Shown here: piece after piece, positions 7,711-17,101 of the stretch
How positions within the stretch are numbered: position 1 is the stretch's first letter
Layout: each line of letters begins with the position of its first letter
Origin: M2408 sp040386975
GTDB lineage: Bacteria > Bacteroidota > Bacteroidia > Flavobacteriales_D > Crocinitomicaceae
Assembly: GCA_040386975.1 (NCBI GenBank)
Contig: JAZKEO010000006.1
Span: forward strand, 244,449-308,448
Length of the DNA: 64,000 bases
Reading direction: 5' to 3'
Made by a program: the position numbers and the translations under genes
The notes under the pieces: generated by a model
What the model saw: the letters and a program-made list of their open reading frames with translations, nothing else
Told to the model about the DNA's origin: nothing
Databases searched by the model: none

Positions 7711-9432
7711 TTGAAATTTGAATTATTCATAGCCCTTAAAAATCTCAAAAACGAAGTAGCTGGTAAAAAGGTATCCCGACCAATCGTTAAAATATCTATT
7801 ATTAGTATCAGTTTGGCTATGTTGGTTAATATTATTACAATAGCCGTTGTAATTGGTTTCCAAAATGAAGTAAGCAACAAAGTTTTAGGCTTTGGTTCAC
7901 ACGCTTTCGTAAATTCTGCAAGCTCTGCATCCTTATTTGAAAACGAACCAATTTTAAAAAAACAAGTCTTTCTTAGTCAAATTAAAAATCTTCCTTTTGT
8001 AAAAAACGTTCAAGCAATTGCTTATAAACCTGCGATTTTACAATCCGACAAAAGTAAGCTTTCTCGTCAAGAAAAGCAAACTTCGAAAAGCTCGGTTAGT
8101 AAAAATACAGCAAAACGACAAGAAATTCAGAGTGTTTTGGTAAAAGGCGTTGACGAAGATTATAATTTTGATTTTTTCAAAGAAAATTTAATCGCTGGAA
8201 GACTTCCAAATTACAAATCAAAAGAAGCTTCAGAAGAAATTATCATTTCAAAACGCATCGCAAATGACTTAAATTATCAAGTTGGCGACCGTGTTAGTGC
8301 TTTTTTTGTGAAAAATCAACCCATAAAAAAATTCTTCAAATTAGTTGGAATTTTTGAAACAGGCATGGAGGATTTCGATAAAAAAATGATTGTTTCAGAT
8401 ATTCGTCAAATTCAACTGTTAAATGATTGGGGAATAAAATCTGAAATTCAGGTTTTAGACACACTCACAAAAGGACATTTGGTTATCAAAGCGGATATCA
8501 ATGGTGGAAATGGAAACTACCGCTACGATTGGGGAAAAGGCTACGAAAATTTCGCTGGTTTCATTTGGTATCCGACAAACGACACGATATTTAGATTGAT
8601 AACTTCCGATTATTGGATGTTTATCGATGGTCGAGGAGAAGAAAATACCTTGCCAGATACAAGTTATTTGAAAGCAACAATTGAATTAAAAAAAGGTGAA
8701 ACTGATTCCAAACTAAACCTTCCTTTTATTACAAACGCTGACGGAACAGTAAAGCGAAAATTCATCAGCGACACAAAATTTGATGTTTACACACATAATA
8801 AAACAGTTCATTTTGAAAAAATAAACGGTAAAGGAAGTTACCAAAATTACATTGGATCATTTGAAATAAATTTCCATTCTTGGGAGAACTTTGACACGCA
8901 AATTGATGAACTAAAAAAAATAATTAACTTCAATTTTTCGAATCAAAAGCAAGATTTGAAAGTCAGTAGCATCAAAGAAAACCAGCAAGAAATTTTTGTT
9001 TGGCTTGCCTTTCTCGACATCAATGTTTGGATTATAATCATTTTAATGCTCATCATCGGAATCATCAACATGGGTTCAGCTTTGTTAGTCATGATTTTAC
9101 TCAAAACACCTTTCATTGGTTTGATGAAATCGCTTGGAGCAAATTCGTGGTCGATTCGGAAAATATTTTTGTACCAAGTTTCTTTTTTGATTTTGAGAGG
9201 AATGTTTTGGGGAAATTTAATCGGTGTTGGCTTGTGTTTACTTCAAGATTATTTCAAAATCATCAAATTAAATCCAGAAGTGTATTACCTCAATGCTGTT
9301 CCAATCGAATTAAATTTAACTTCTATTTTGTTGATAAATGTAGTTACTTTGATTGTTTGTAGTTTGGCGATGATTATTCCTTCGTATGTCATTACACGCA
9401 TTAATCCGAGTAAATCTATACGATTTAATTGA
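7711..9432 (+). CDS. ABC transporter permease, FtsX/LolE-like
   Basis: Inner-membrane permease of the FtsX/MacB/LolCE type. The layout is typical. One transmembrane helix lies near the N terminus (IISISLAMLVNIITIAVVIGF), then a large periplasmic domain of roughly 370 residues, then three C-terminal helices with the FtsX segment LLKTPFIGLMKSLGANSWSIRKIF. Such permeases move lipoproteins or other hydrophobic cargo with a separate ATPase, which is not encoded next to it. The preferred start is TTG at 7711, giving MKFELFIALKNL, the usual beginning of this family. The in-frame ATG at 7594 would overlap the divergent namZ-like gene. The periplasmic domain has a long insert around residues 240-370. 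Confidence 0.83.
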   Translation: MKFELFIALKNLKNEVAGKKVSRPIVKISIISISLAMLVNIITIAVVIGFQNEVSNKVLGFGSHAFVNSASSASLFENEPILKKQVFLSQIKNLPFVKNVQAIAYKPAILQSDKSKLSRQEKQTSKSSVSKNTAKRQEIQSVLVKGVDEDYNFDFFKENLIAGRLPNYKSKEASEEIIISKRIANDLNYQVGDRVSAFFVKNQPIKKFFKLVGIFETGMEDFDKKMIVSDIRQIQLLNDWGIKSEIQVLDTLTKGHLVIKADINGGNGNYRYDWGKGYENFAGFIWYPTNDTIFRLITSDYWMFIDGRGEENTLPDTSYLKATIELKKGETDSKLNLPFITNADGTVKRKFISDTKFDVYTHNKTVHFEKINGKGSYQNYIGSFEINFHSWENFDTQIDELKKIINFNFSNQKQDLKVSSIKENQQEIFVWLAFLDINVWIIIILMLIIGIINMGSALLVMILLKTPFIGLMKSLGANSWSIRKIFLYQVSFLILRGMFWGNLIGVGLCLLQDYFKIIKLNPEVYYLNAVPIELNLTSILLINVVTLIVCSLAMIIPSYVITRINPSKSIRFN

Positions 9433-9485
9433 AAAACTCACACTTTGTCTAATAATTAGTAACTTCGCAACAATCTTTCAAAAGC

Positions 9486-10445
9486 ATGATTTTACGTTTA
9501 TTCTTAGGAAATCAACTTGCGGTATTATTTTTAATACCTTTAGTTGTCTTTGGATATTTGTTTTGTAATCATTCAATCGGCTATTTTGAATACACAAGTA
9601 GTTTGGATTTAGGTTTGTGGGGACTTGTGAAAGTAAAAGAAATCGCAAATTACCTTCCTTGGTTGAGTGGGATTTTGGTTTGTCTAAATGCTTATTTGCT
9701 GAATTTTTTCTTCAACCGAAATGGCTTTCACGAAAAAAACAGTTACGTCGTTTCTTTGTTGTATGTCATTTTGATGAGTTATTACAGGTCATTTTATTAT
9801 GCGGATGGTTTACTTTTAGCTCATACCTTTATTTTAATTGCTTTCATGTTGATTTTTCAACTGGAATACAACCAAGAAGGACGTAAATTATCTTTTAATT
9901 TTGGTTTTTTCTTTGGTGTAGCAATTACTTTTCATCCAGCATTGATTTTTATTTTACCTTTTGTTTGGTTAATGATGACCCGAATTCGTCCTTTTGTTTT
10001 TCGAGAAGCGATTTTAGTTTGCTTTGGAATGGCAGTTCCAATTCTTTATTCGCTGATTTTGGCTTTTTATGTGAACAAAGAAATCAATTTTAACTTTATT
10101 GAGTCAACAAAAAGATACACGCAAAAAGAATTGATTTTTTTAGTTTCACTCGTTTTATTTGCTCTTTTACTTATTACTTCTTGGGTTGGAATTCGAAATA
10201 AAACATTAAAAAGTTCGATTCGTTTTCGTAAAAACACCCAAGTACTTTATTTGTTTCTTTGGTTCTCCATCGGACTTGGAACGGTAGATTGGATTTTTTA
10301 TCAACAATACGAATGGTTTTGTTATAGCACCTTACCAATCGCCTTATTTCTACCATTTTCTTATTTGAACGTCAAGTACACATTTATCTCTGACATTCTT
10401 TTTTACACCGTTTTTGGCTTTTCTGTTATTAAGTTTTTTATTTAA
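9486..10445 (+). CDS. polytopic membrane protein, DUF6427-like
   Basis: A 319-residue protein that is almost entirely hydrophobic, with eight or more transmembrane segments and short polar links. Features such as the LNAYLLNFFFNRNGFHEKNSY block near residues 70-95 and its place just before purine genes resemble a Flavobacteriales family I recall as DUF6427; this is recollection, not a search. It could be related to multi-spanning glycosyltransferase-like membrane proteins, but no catalytic motif is visible. It starts 53 bp after the permease and ends 60 bp before purQ, all on the plus strand. purQ has its own promoter. Confidence 0.72.
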   Translation: MILRLFLGNQLAVLFLIPLVVFGYLFCNHSIGYFEYTSSLDLGLWGLVKVKEIANYLPWLSGILVCLNAYLLNFFFNRNGFHEKNSYVVSLLYVILMSYYRSFYYADGLLLAHTFILIAFMLIFQLEYNQEGRKLSFNFGFFFGVAITFHPALIFILPFVWLMMTRIRPFVFREAILVCFGMAVPILYSLILAFYVNKEINFNFIESTKRYTQKELIFLVSLVLFALLLITSWVGIRNKTLKSSIRFRKNTQVLYLFLWFSIGLGTVDWIFYQQYEWFCYSTLPIALFLPFSYLNVKYTFISDILFYTVFGFSVIKFFI

Positions 10446-10471
10446 TTTAAGGTTTCTCTTTATATTATACT

Positions 10472-10479
10472 TACTTTTG
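10472..10479 (+). promoter_or_regulatory. -7 box of the purQ promoter
   Basis: TACTTTTG matches TAnnTTTG 26 bp upstream of the purQ ATG. The -33 region is only TTTC-like. Confidence 0.5.
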
Positions 10480-10505
10480 CAGGCATTACTGAAACGTTTA
10501 AGTAC

Positions 10506-11192
10506 ATGAAATTTGGAGTTGTAACCTTTCCCGGTTCAAATTGTGATGAAGACATGATTTATGTCTTGGAAACAAAATTAGGTCAAAAAGTTGAAAAGCT
10601 TTGGCACAAAGATGCAGATTTAAAAGGTAGTGATTTTATCGTCTTGCCTGGTGGATTTTCTTACGGAGATTACCTGCGTTCTGGAGCAATCGCAAAATTA
10701 TCCCCAATCATGGGAGAAGTAATCAAACACGCTAACAAAGGTGGTTATGTGATGGGAATCTGTAATGGTTTTCAAATCCTTACCGAATCTGGTTTGCTTG
10801 AAGGAGCACTTTTACACAACGATACACAAAAATTCATCTGTAAAAATGTCTTTTTAAAAGCTTCTAGTAAAAAAAGTGCTTTGACAAATGGTTTGGATAC
10901 GGAAAGAACGTACAAAATTCCAATCGCTCACGGTGAAGGAAGATTTTATGCTCCACAAACTACCATCGATTCTATTTTAGAAAACGACCAAGTACTTTTC
11001 AGATATGCTTCTGAAGATGGAATTATTTCAGATGAGTTTAATCCAAATGGTTCAATCAACAACATTGCTGGAATCTGTAACAAAGGACGTAATGTTTTTG
11101 GTATGATGCCGCATCCAGAAAGAGCTTCTGATTCTGAAGTGAATAATGAGGATGGAAAACTTTTGTTTGAATCGATTTTGAAATTTTGTTAA
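10506..11192 (+). CDS. purQ: phosphoribosylformylglycinamidine synthase subunit PurQ
   Basis: Glutaminase subunit of FGAM synthase; it releases ammonia from glutamine for PurL in purine synthesis. The 228-residue class I amidotransferase has the N-terminal FPGSNCDEDM, the nucleophile Cys86 in GICNGFQ, and the His203/Glu205 pair in MPHPERA. A separate purQ implies the three-part PurS/PurQ/PurL enzyme of Gram-positives and some Bacteroidota; purL and purS are not in the window. purD follows 23 bp later, so the two form an operon behind the promoter at 10472. Confidence 0.95.
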   Translation: MKFGVVTFPGSNCDEDMIYVLETKLGQKVEKLWHKDADLKGSDFIVLPGGFSYGDYLRSGAIAKLSPIMGEVIKHANKGGYVMGICNGFQILTESGLLEGALLHNDTQKFICKNVFLKASSKKSALTNGLDTERTYKIPIAHGEGRFYAPQTTIDSILENDQVLFRYASEDGIISDEFNPNGSINNIAGICNKGRNVFGMMPHPERASDSEVNNEDGKLLFESILKFC

Positions 11193-11215
11193 CCTAAAAA
11201 ATACTATACAATTTT

Positions 11216-12502
11216 ATGAACATTTTATTGCTTGGATCAGGTGGTCGAGAACATGCTTTGGCATGGAAAATTAGTCAAAGCTCAGAATTAGACAAATTAT
11301 TTATCGCTCCAGGAAACGCTGGTACAAAAGCTCACGGAATCAATGTAAACATTGATGTAATGGATTTTCCAGCAATCAAAGAATTTTGTTTAGAAAATGG
11401 GATAAATATTGTAATTGTTGGACCTGAAGATCCTTTGGTAGAAGGAATTTACGATTATTTTGTAAATGATCCAGCTCTAAAAGCTGTCTCAGTAATCGGT
11501 CCATCAAAAAAAGCTGCTCAATTAGAAGGAAGCAAGGATTTTGCTAAAAAATTCATGTTCAAACACGGAATTCCAACAGCAAAATATGCAACTTTCACAA
11601 AGGATACTTTGAAAAAAGGCTACGAATTTTTGGAGTCTATGAAAGCTCCGTATGTATTGAAAGCTGACGGATTAGCTGCGGGAAAAGGTGTTTTGATTTT
11701 AAACGACTTGGAAGAAGCTAAAAAAGAGCTTAAATCCATGCTTACAGACGGAAAATTTGGTAAAGCAGGAAAACAAGTTGTTATCGAACAATTTTTAAAA
11801 GGAATTGAATTATCGATGTTTGTAATAACAGACGGAGAATCATATAAAATTTTACCTGAAGCCAAAGATTACAAGCGCATTGGCGAAGGCGACACAGGTT
11901 TGAACACAGGTGGAATGGGAGCCGTTTCTCCAGTTCCTTTCGCAACTTCAACTGTTAAAGAAAAAATTGAAAATCAAATCATTATACCAACAATCAAAGG
12001 TTTGAAAGCCGATGGATTAGTTTATAAAGGTTTCATCTTTTTCGGATTAATCATGGTGAAAGGCGAACCTTATGTGATTGAATACAATTGTCGTTTGGGA
12101 GATCCTGAAACAGAAGTGATTATTCCGCGTTTAAAATCTGATTTACTGGATTTATTTGAAGGCGTTGCATCAAATACTTTGTCTGAAAGAGATATACAAT
12201 TCGATGATAGGAGTTCCGCAACGGTGATGATGGTTTCTGGAGGTTATCCAGAGGATTATGAAAAAGGAAAAGTTATTTATGGTCTAAATGCGATTACAAC
12301 AAGTATGGTTTTTCACGCAGGGACAAGTTCTGATGGACCAACCGTTTTATCAAACGGAGGTAGAGTTTTGGCTGTAACTTCACTTGGAAAAACACTTGAG
12401 TTGGCTTTAGACAAATCTTACGCAAGTATTTCAAACATCGAGTTTGAAAAAGCATTTTTCAGAAAAGATATTGGAAAAGATGTACTTTTATCAAAAAATT
12501 AA
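11216..12502 (+). CDS. purD: phosphoribosylamine--glycine ligase
   Basis: ATP-dependent joining of phosphoribosylamine and glycine (GAR synthetase) in purine synthesis. The 428 residues match the family. The N-terminal LLGSGGREHALAW is diagnostic. It is followed by the ATP-grasp domain, with the VLKADGLAAGKGV segment near residues 146-160, the NTGGMGAVSP loop near 225, and the YNCRLGDPETEVI catalytic block near 290. It is translated in tandem with purQ. A 266-bp MITE-like element begins 5 bp after its stop codon. Confidence 0.96.
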   Translation: MNILLLGSGGREHALAWKISQSSELDKLFIAPGNAGTKAHGINVNIDVMDFPAIKEFCLENGINIVIVGPEDPLVEGIYDYFVNDPALKAVSVIGPSKKAAQLEGSKDFAKKFMFKHGIPTAKYATFTKDTLKKGYEFLESMKAPYVLKADGLAAGKGVLILNDLEEAKKELKSMLTDGKFGKAGKQVVIEQFLKGIELSMFVITDGESYKILPEAKDYKRIGEGDTGLNTGGMGAVSPVPFATSTVKEKIENQIIIPTIKGLKADGLVYKGFIFFGLIMVKGEPYVIEYNCRLGDPETEVIIPRLKSDLLDLFEGVASNTLSERDIQFDDRSSATVMMVSGGYPEDYEKGKVIYGLNAITTSMVFHAGTSSDGPTVLSNGGRVLAVTSLGKTLELALDKSYASISNIEFEKAFFRKDIGKDVLLSKN

Positions 12503-12507
12503 TATTA

Positions 12508-12773
12508 AAGGTGGGTTCTAAAAATTGAATTCTATCAAAAAACAAAAATAATTAAATAAGATTCGAGGCATATTTTTTTTAAAATAGCCAATGTTATTGA
12601 AAAAAAAATATAACGAAGAAGGTTGTTTGATTGTTTTGTTCCCTTTGGGTTTTAAAAGCTTTTAAAATCTTGCTTCAAAATTATTCTCATTATCCCGATA
12701 GTGATTCATAATTTTTCATTATCTTTGAAAAGCTTTTAAAATTTTGATGAATTGAATTTTTAGAACCCACCTT
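12508..12773. mobile_element. MITE-like element with 25-bp terminal inverted repeats
   Basis: The outer 25 bp at 12508-12532 and 12749-12773 are inverted copies with one mismatch (ends AAGGTGGGTTC and GAACCCACCTT). The 266-bp element has no coding frame. It contains a family C hairpin (12563-12622) and two copies of the palindrome AAAAGCTTTT. It fills nearly the whole purD-gldE gap. No clear target duplication was seen. The terminal sequence resembles that of the smaller element at 58469-58587 (shared TTCTAAAAATT). Confidence 0.7.
12563..12622. repeat. Structured repeat, family C copy 1
   Basis: A TCGAGGC head, an 11-bp perfect stem ATATTTTTTTT/AAAAAAAATAT with an inner AATAGC/GTTATT helix, then AACGAAGAAGG. 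The same head and tail words flank different stems at 46773-46849 and 58496-58566. Confidence 0.6.
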
Positions 12774-12792
12774 ATATCTTGTAAATCACAAA

Positions 12793-14049
12793 ATGGATAT
12801 TGCTCATATAGTCATCTTATTATCCTTACTTTTATCTGCTTTTTGTTCAGGTGTTGAAATTTCTTTTATCACTTCTAACCGTTTAAAAATTGAGTTAGAC
12901 AAAAACAAAGGCTCCTTAAACGGTCGAATTTCAGCTTATTTTTATAACAACGAAGGACATTTTATTGCCACTTTATTGCTTGCAAATAACGTAGCATTGG
13001 TTTTGTTTGGTATTTATTTTGCTCAAATTTTAAATCCAATCATTGAATCTTGGGGAGTTAGCAATACTTTTTTATTGCTTTTAATTCAAACGATTTTCTC
13101 AACTATTTTGGTTCTAACCTTAGCTGAATTTCTTCCAAAAGCGATTTTTCAATTGAATCCGAATGGTTTTTTGAAAACATTTTCAATTCCAATGTTTTTG
13201 ATTTATTGGATCTTGTATTTTCCAACAGGAGTAATTATGTTCATCAGCACGCAATTTTTAAAATTGTTTAAGATTGAACTGAAAAACAACGAAAAAGTAT
13301 TCTCAAAAGTCGATTTAGAACATTACGTTCAAGATTTAAACAAACGTATCAAAGAAGAAGAAGATTTTGGAAATGAAATGCAGATTCTTCAAAAAGCACT
13401 TGATTTTTCAAAAATTAAAGCACGTGATTGCATGGTTCCACGACCAGAATTGATTTCAATTAGCGTTGATTCCGAAATTGAAAAATTGCACAAATTATTC
13501 ATTGATACGGGAATTTCCAAGATTTTAATTTATAGGGACAACATTGACAACGTAATTGGTTACGTTCATAGTTTTGAATTATTCAAAAAACCAAAAACAA
13601 TTTCTGAAGTCTTGCGTTTTTTAACCTTTGTTCCAGCAGCTATTCCTGCTAAAGAATTGTTAGAAATTTTCGCCAAAAAGAAATCAAATATTGCTATAGT
13701 TGTTGATGAATACGGAGGAACAGCGGGAGTTGTAACGATTGAAGACATCATTGAAGAAATTTTCGGAGAAATTGAAGACGAACACGATACTGAAGATTGG
13801 TTGGAAGAAAAAATTTCGGACACAGAATACCGTTTTTCTGCTCGAATTGAAATCGATTATTTGAACGAAAATTACAATTTTACTTTCAATGATTCGGAAG
13901 AATATGAAACTTTAGGTGGTTTTATAATCCATCAATTGGAAACAATCCCAGAAGCTGGAACGGAAATCGAAATTTCTAATTTCAAGTTAATTATCGAAGA
14001 AGTTTCAGACAGAAGAATTGAAATCGTTCGACTTTTACTTGTTGATTAA
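12793..14049 (+). CDS. gldE: GldE-like hemolysin-family membrane protein with CBS pair
   Basis: CNNM/CorC-type protein of 418 residues. The order is a DUF21 membrane domain with three or four helices (about 1-190), two CBS domains (about 205-330, with MVPRPELISI and VVDEYGGTAGVVTIEDIIEEIFGEI) and a CorC_HlyC domain (about 340-415). In Flavobacteriales the single-copy protein of this type is GldE, linked to gliding motility and T9SS; other members handle Mg or Co. I favour GldE from lineage and length, but gldD is not adjacent. It converges on hemD with a 4-bp overlap of stop codons. Confidence 0.8.
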   Translation: MDIAHIVILLSLLLSAFCSGVEISFITSNRLKIELDKNKGSLNGRISAYFYNNEGHFIATLLLANNVALVLFGIYFAQILNPIIESWGVSNTFLLLLIQTIFSTILVLTLAEFLPKAIFQLNPNGFLKTFSIPMFLIYWILYFPTGVIMFISTQFLKLFKIELKNNEKVFSKVDLEHYVQDLNKRIKEEEDFGNEMQILQKALDFSKIKARDCMVPRPELISISVDSEIEKLHKLFIDTGISKILIYRDNIDNVIGYVHSFELFKKPKTISEVLRFLTFVPAAIPAKELLEIFAKKKSNIAIVVDEYGGTAGVVTIEDIIEEIFGEIEDEHDTEDWLEEKISDTEYRFSARIEIDYLNENYNFTFNDSEEYETLGGFIIHQLETIPEAGTEIEISNFKLIIEEVSDRRIEIVRLLLVD

Positions 14050-14711
14050 GCTTTTTTTAGAATTAAAATAAGTTCTTCTAATCGAGCTTCTTGCATTACA
14101 ATTTCAGGAATAATCTCATGTTTTAACAATTCTTTTTCGGTCGTTTTTCCCCAAGCGATGATTTTTGTTTCTTCACTCACTTTATTGGATTTCAAAAAAG
14201 CATTTACATTGCTCGGGCTGGTAAAAACAAGCACATTGATTTTTTCTTGAAAGTCAATTTCTTCCAAACAGGTTTCGTATAAAAAAAGCGTTTGAATGAA
14301 ATCCGATTCAATGTATTTTTCAATTGTTCCCTTGCTTTCAGTTGATTTAATGAAACAAATGGAGCGTTTGTTTAACCAAAGATTCAATTCTTTTGAAACT
14401 TCTTCTGGATTACCAGCGTGTTGACCAAAAAAAGCGACTTCAAATCCTTTCTGTTGAATGTAATTTTTCGTCGCTTCACCAATACAAGCGATCTGAATTT
14501 CTGACTTATGTTTTTGATTGGCTAAATAAAAGTCAAAGGCATTTTTACTTCCGAAAAAAACAACTTCTGTTTCAATAGCTTTTTCATTTTCTAAAGCTTT
14601 AAAGGAAATAAAAGATTGAGCATAAAGCTTTATGTCATTTTCAGAACAAAAGGCATCTAAAAGCTTTATTTCGTTTTTGTTTTTTGTTATAAGAAGTGAT
14701 GAAATGTTCAC
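14046..14711 (-). CDS. hemD: uroporphyrinogen-III synthase
   Basis: Closes and inverts ring D of hydroxymethylbilane to give uroporphyrinogen III. The family is poorly conserved. The assignment rests on 221 residues, the two-lobe pattern with VFFGSKNAFDFYL (first lobe) and VFTSPSNVNAFL plus IIAWGKTTEKEL (second lobe), and its position. Its ATG overlaps the hemC stop by 4 bp, indicating translational coupling. The end overlaps the convergent gldE stop. Confidence 0.88.
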   Translation of the reverse strand: MNISSLLITKNKNEIKLLDAFCSENDIKLYAQSFISFKALENEKAIETEVVFFGSKNAFDFYLANQKHKSEIQIACIGEATKNYIQQKGFEVAFFGQHAGNPEEVSKELNLWLNKRSICFIKSTESKGTIEKYIESDFIQTLFLYETCLEEIDFQEKINVLVFTSPSNVNAFLKSNKVSEETKIIAWGKTTEKELLKHEIIPEIVMQEARLEELILILKKA

Positions 14712-15592
14712 TTTTTTAAGACTTGAACAATATTTTCAGCTGTTAAATCAAAGTTCTCATTTGTGAAATGATGAATTTTTGCTCCTTCTTGCCATGATTT
14801 AGCAAACGAAAGGTAAACAGAATTTTCATTTTCGCAATAAACTCCCAATGGCAATTGACAGCCACCGTCCATTAAATTCAACACTTTTCGCTCGATAGAA
14901 ATTTGTTTGGCAACCGCTTTGTGATTGATTTTTTGCATGATGTCAAACATGCGTGTATCGTTTTCACGAATTTGTAAACCCAAAACTCCTTGTGCTGGAG
15001 CAGGAACAAATTCTGTTGGATTTAAAACTTCCACGTGAAAATCAGATAAATCCAATTTCAAACGATCAACTCCTGCTTTTGCTAGTAGAATCGCGTCGTA
15101 ATTTCCATCTCGTAATTTCTGAATTCTAGTTGGAACATTTCCTCTCAATTCTTTGATTTCTAAATCAGAGCGATACGCAACAACCAAGGATTTTCTTCTC
15201 GCTGATGAAGTTCCGATGACCGAATTTTGAGATAAATTCCATTTTTTGGAAGTATCAACTTTATCTTTTAAAATTAACAACAATTCAGATGCGTCTTCTC
15301 TTTCAGAGACTGCTGCAATCATCAAACCTGTTGGCGGATTTGTCTCTAAATCTTTGTGCGAATGTACCGCTAAATCAATTGTTTTTGCCAACAATTCGTT
15401 TTCAATTTCTTTAGTGAAAAATCCTTTTCCTTCTAATTTATCGAAGCTTAAATCCTGAATGGCATCTCCCTGTGTGATGATGATTTTTATTTCTACCTCA
15501 CAATTTAAGTTTTCAAGTTGTTTTTTAACGTGATTCGCTTGCCACAAAGCCAAATCACTCCCTCTTGAACCGATAATAATTTTTTCCATCAA
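14708..15592 (-). CDS. hemC: hydroxymethylbilane synthase (porphobilinogen deaminase)
   Basis: Polymerises four porphobilinogens into hydroxymethylbilane. In the 294-residue protein, GSRGSDLALWQA near the N terminus, VHSHKDLET, IGTSSARR, ELRGNVPTR and the dipyrromethane-carrying Cys245 in GGCQLPLG are all present. The usual HSxKDxPT is HSHKDLET here, a conservative change. It sits between hemA and hemD on the minus strand. The start could be either of two adjacent Met codons. Confidence 0.95.
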   Translation of the reverse strand: MMEKIIIGSRGSDLALWQANHVKKQLENLNCEVEIKIIITQGDAIQDLSFDKLEGKGFFTKEIENELLAKTIDLAVHSHKDLETNPPTGLMIAAVSEREDASELLLILKDKVDTSKKWNLSQNSVIGTSSARRKSLVVAYRSDLEIKELRGNVPTRIQKLRDGNYDAILLAKAGVDRLKLDLSDFHVEVLNPTEFVPAPAQGVLGLQIRENDTRMFDIMQKINHKAVAKQISIERKVLNLMDGGCQLPLGVYCENENSVYLSFAKSWQEGAKIHHFTNENFDLTAENIVQVLKK

Positions 15593-15635
15593 TATTTTAG
15601 ATTATTCGATAATTAGATTTTTGGATTATTAGACT

Positions 15636-15663
15636 GTGAAACTTGAGCCTATCGAAATTTCAC
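15636..15663. repeat. Hairpin repeat, family A (GTGAAA arms)
   Basis: Arms GTGAAA and TTTCAC enclose the GAGCCTATCGA word. It lies in the hemA-hemC gap and is followed by a stretch rich in the word CATAACT (15661-15693). Confidence 0.6.
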
Positions 15664-15696
15664 TCATAACTCCTAACTCATAATTCATAACTCAAT

Positions 15697-16923
15697 TCAG
15701 TTTTTCAAAAGAATTTCTTTTGCCATCAACATCGGAACGCTCATGTATTTTTTCTCCATGTAAGCAATGATTTTATCCAAAACTTCACGAGAATCTTCGT
15801 TCAAGCCTTCCAACTCATTTTTGAAAACGTGATTTACCGCTGTTGATTTGATGTCTTTTACCATCATTGGAACTTCACGCATCGCAATTTCAACTTTTCT
15901 CAAACGATTTAATTGCTGAAATTCAAAGATTGCTTCAGTCAAAATTTCATTAACGTGTGTAATTTCTTTCGAGCGTTCCTTCAAATTTTTATCTGAAAGT
16001 TTTTGTAAATGATCTACAGAAATGTGAACAACATCATGACTGTCAACAATTTGTCTGTCTAAATCTGTTGGAATGGCGATATCGATAACCACTTTTTGAG
16101 CTGTTTCTCCTTGAAGTAAATTTGTGTAAATTTCTGGTGTAATCACATGATTTTCAGCACCAGTACAAGAGATGATAATATCAAAACCTTTGGCGTAATT
16201 TTTGAGCTCAGCTAATTGCAAAGCCTCACCATTCAAATCTTTTGCTAAAGTTTCTGCTTTGGAAAATGTTCTGTTGAAAACCGTGAAATTTTTGTATCCG
16301 TGTTTTCTCAAAAATTTACCCATGTTTGTATTTGTAACTCCAGCACCGACAATCAAAACTCGTGCATCAACATGAATATTCATATCACGCAAAGTGTGGT
16401 AAGCTAAAGCAACAACAGAAACTGGTTTTGAAGCAATACTCGTTTCAGTATAAACGCGTTTTGCTGTCTCAACCGTATGACGAATCACCAAACGAATAAA
16501 ATCGCCCGTCAAACCAAAACTTTTTGATAAATCGAAAGCCGAACGAACTTGGGTAATAATTTCTCTTTCGCCAACAATCATCGAATCAACCGAAGATGCC
16601 ACTTGTAAAATATGTTCAATTGCACCCAATCCATTATAAACTTGAGCAATATCAACAAATTTTAAAATTTGCTCGTTTTCAAATGCTGGATATAAAGTTT
16701 TAAAGAAATCAACTAAAAATTCTTGAGAAATATCTCTTTTAGAACAAAAAGCATATTCAACTCGGTTACACGTCGATAAAAACATCAATTCATCTAATTG
16801 CATCGAACCTTTTAAGAAATTCAATCTATCTGACTGATTTTCAGATTCAATATGCAACTTTCCTACTTCAGAAACATCTAAATTACGGTGCGTAAAAGCT
16901 ATGATATGAAATGATGTCAACAT
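15697..16923 (-). CDS. hemA: glutamyl-tRNA reductase
   Basis: First step of the C5 haem pathway, reducing Glu-tRNA to glutamate-1-semialdehyde with NADPH. The 408-residue protein has the catalytic Cys52 in STCNRVEYAF, the SVDSMIVGEREIITQV block near residues 105-120, an NADPH-binding GAGVTNTNMGKFL segment near 195, and the C-terminal dimerisation helices. It heads a minus-strand run hemA-hemC-hemD. A 104-bp spacer with a hairpin repeat separates it from hemC, so transcription may be partly attenuated there. hemL and hemB are not in the window. Confidence 0.95.
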   Translation of the reverse strand: MLTSFHIIAFTHRNLDVSEVGKLHIESENQSDRLNFLKGSMQLDELMFLSTCNRVEYAFCSKRDISQEFLVDFFKTLYPAFENEQILKFVDIAQVYNGLGAIEHILQVASSVDSMIVGEREIITQVRSAFDLSKSFGLTGDFIRLVIRHTVETAKRVYTETSIASKPVSVVALAYHTLRDMNIHVDARVLIVGAGVTNTNMGKFLRKHGYKNFTVFNRTFSKAETLAKDLNGEALQLAELKNYAKGFDIIISCTGAENHVITPEIYTNLLQGETAQKVVIDIAIPTDLDRQIVDSHDVVHISVDHLQKLSDKNLKERSKEITHVNEILTEAIFEFQQLNRLRKVEIAMREVPMMVKDIKSTAVNHVFKNELEGLNEDSREVLDKIIAYMEKKYMSVPMLMAKEILLKN

Positions 16924-17023
16924 GTGTTTTTCTAAAACCTACGCAAAAGTGCGAACTTTAGATTGCATGATTGTCATATTTTTGTCAAAAAGCTTAATTT
17001 AGAATTGATTTAAATAGTAGGGA

Positions 17024-17065
17024 GACGTAAGATTTTAGATGAAAGACATAAGATTTTAGACAAAA
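17024..17065. repeat. Tandem 2 x 21-bp repeat
   Basis: Two adjacent 21-bp units, GACGTAAGATTTTAGATGAAA type, match at 18 of 21 positions. The same words recur in the hairpins at 52816-52868 and 54967-55003. Confidence 0.6.
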
Positions 17066-17101
17066 GATAGTTGAATAAAATTAAATGCTATATTTATACT
17101 T

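Noticed and set aside
8999..9362. 120-residue plus-strand frame inside the permease gene
   Set aside because: It lies wholly within the FtsX domain in another frame, with Phe/His/Cys-rich shadow composition.
12508..12773. Attenuator or riboswitch controlling gldE
   Set aside because: Near-perfect inverted ends, matched by a related element elsewhere, fit an inserted repeat better than a regulatory leader.
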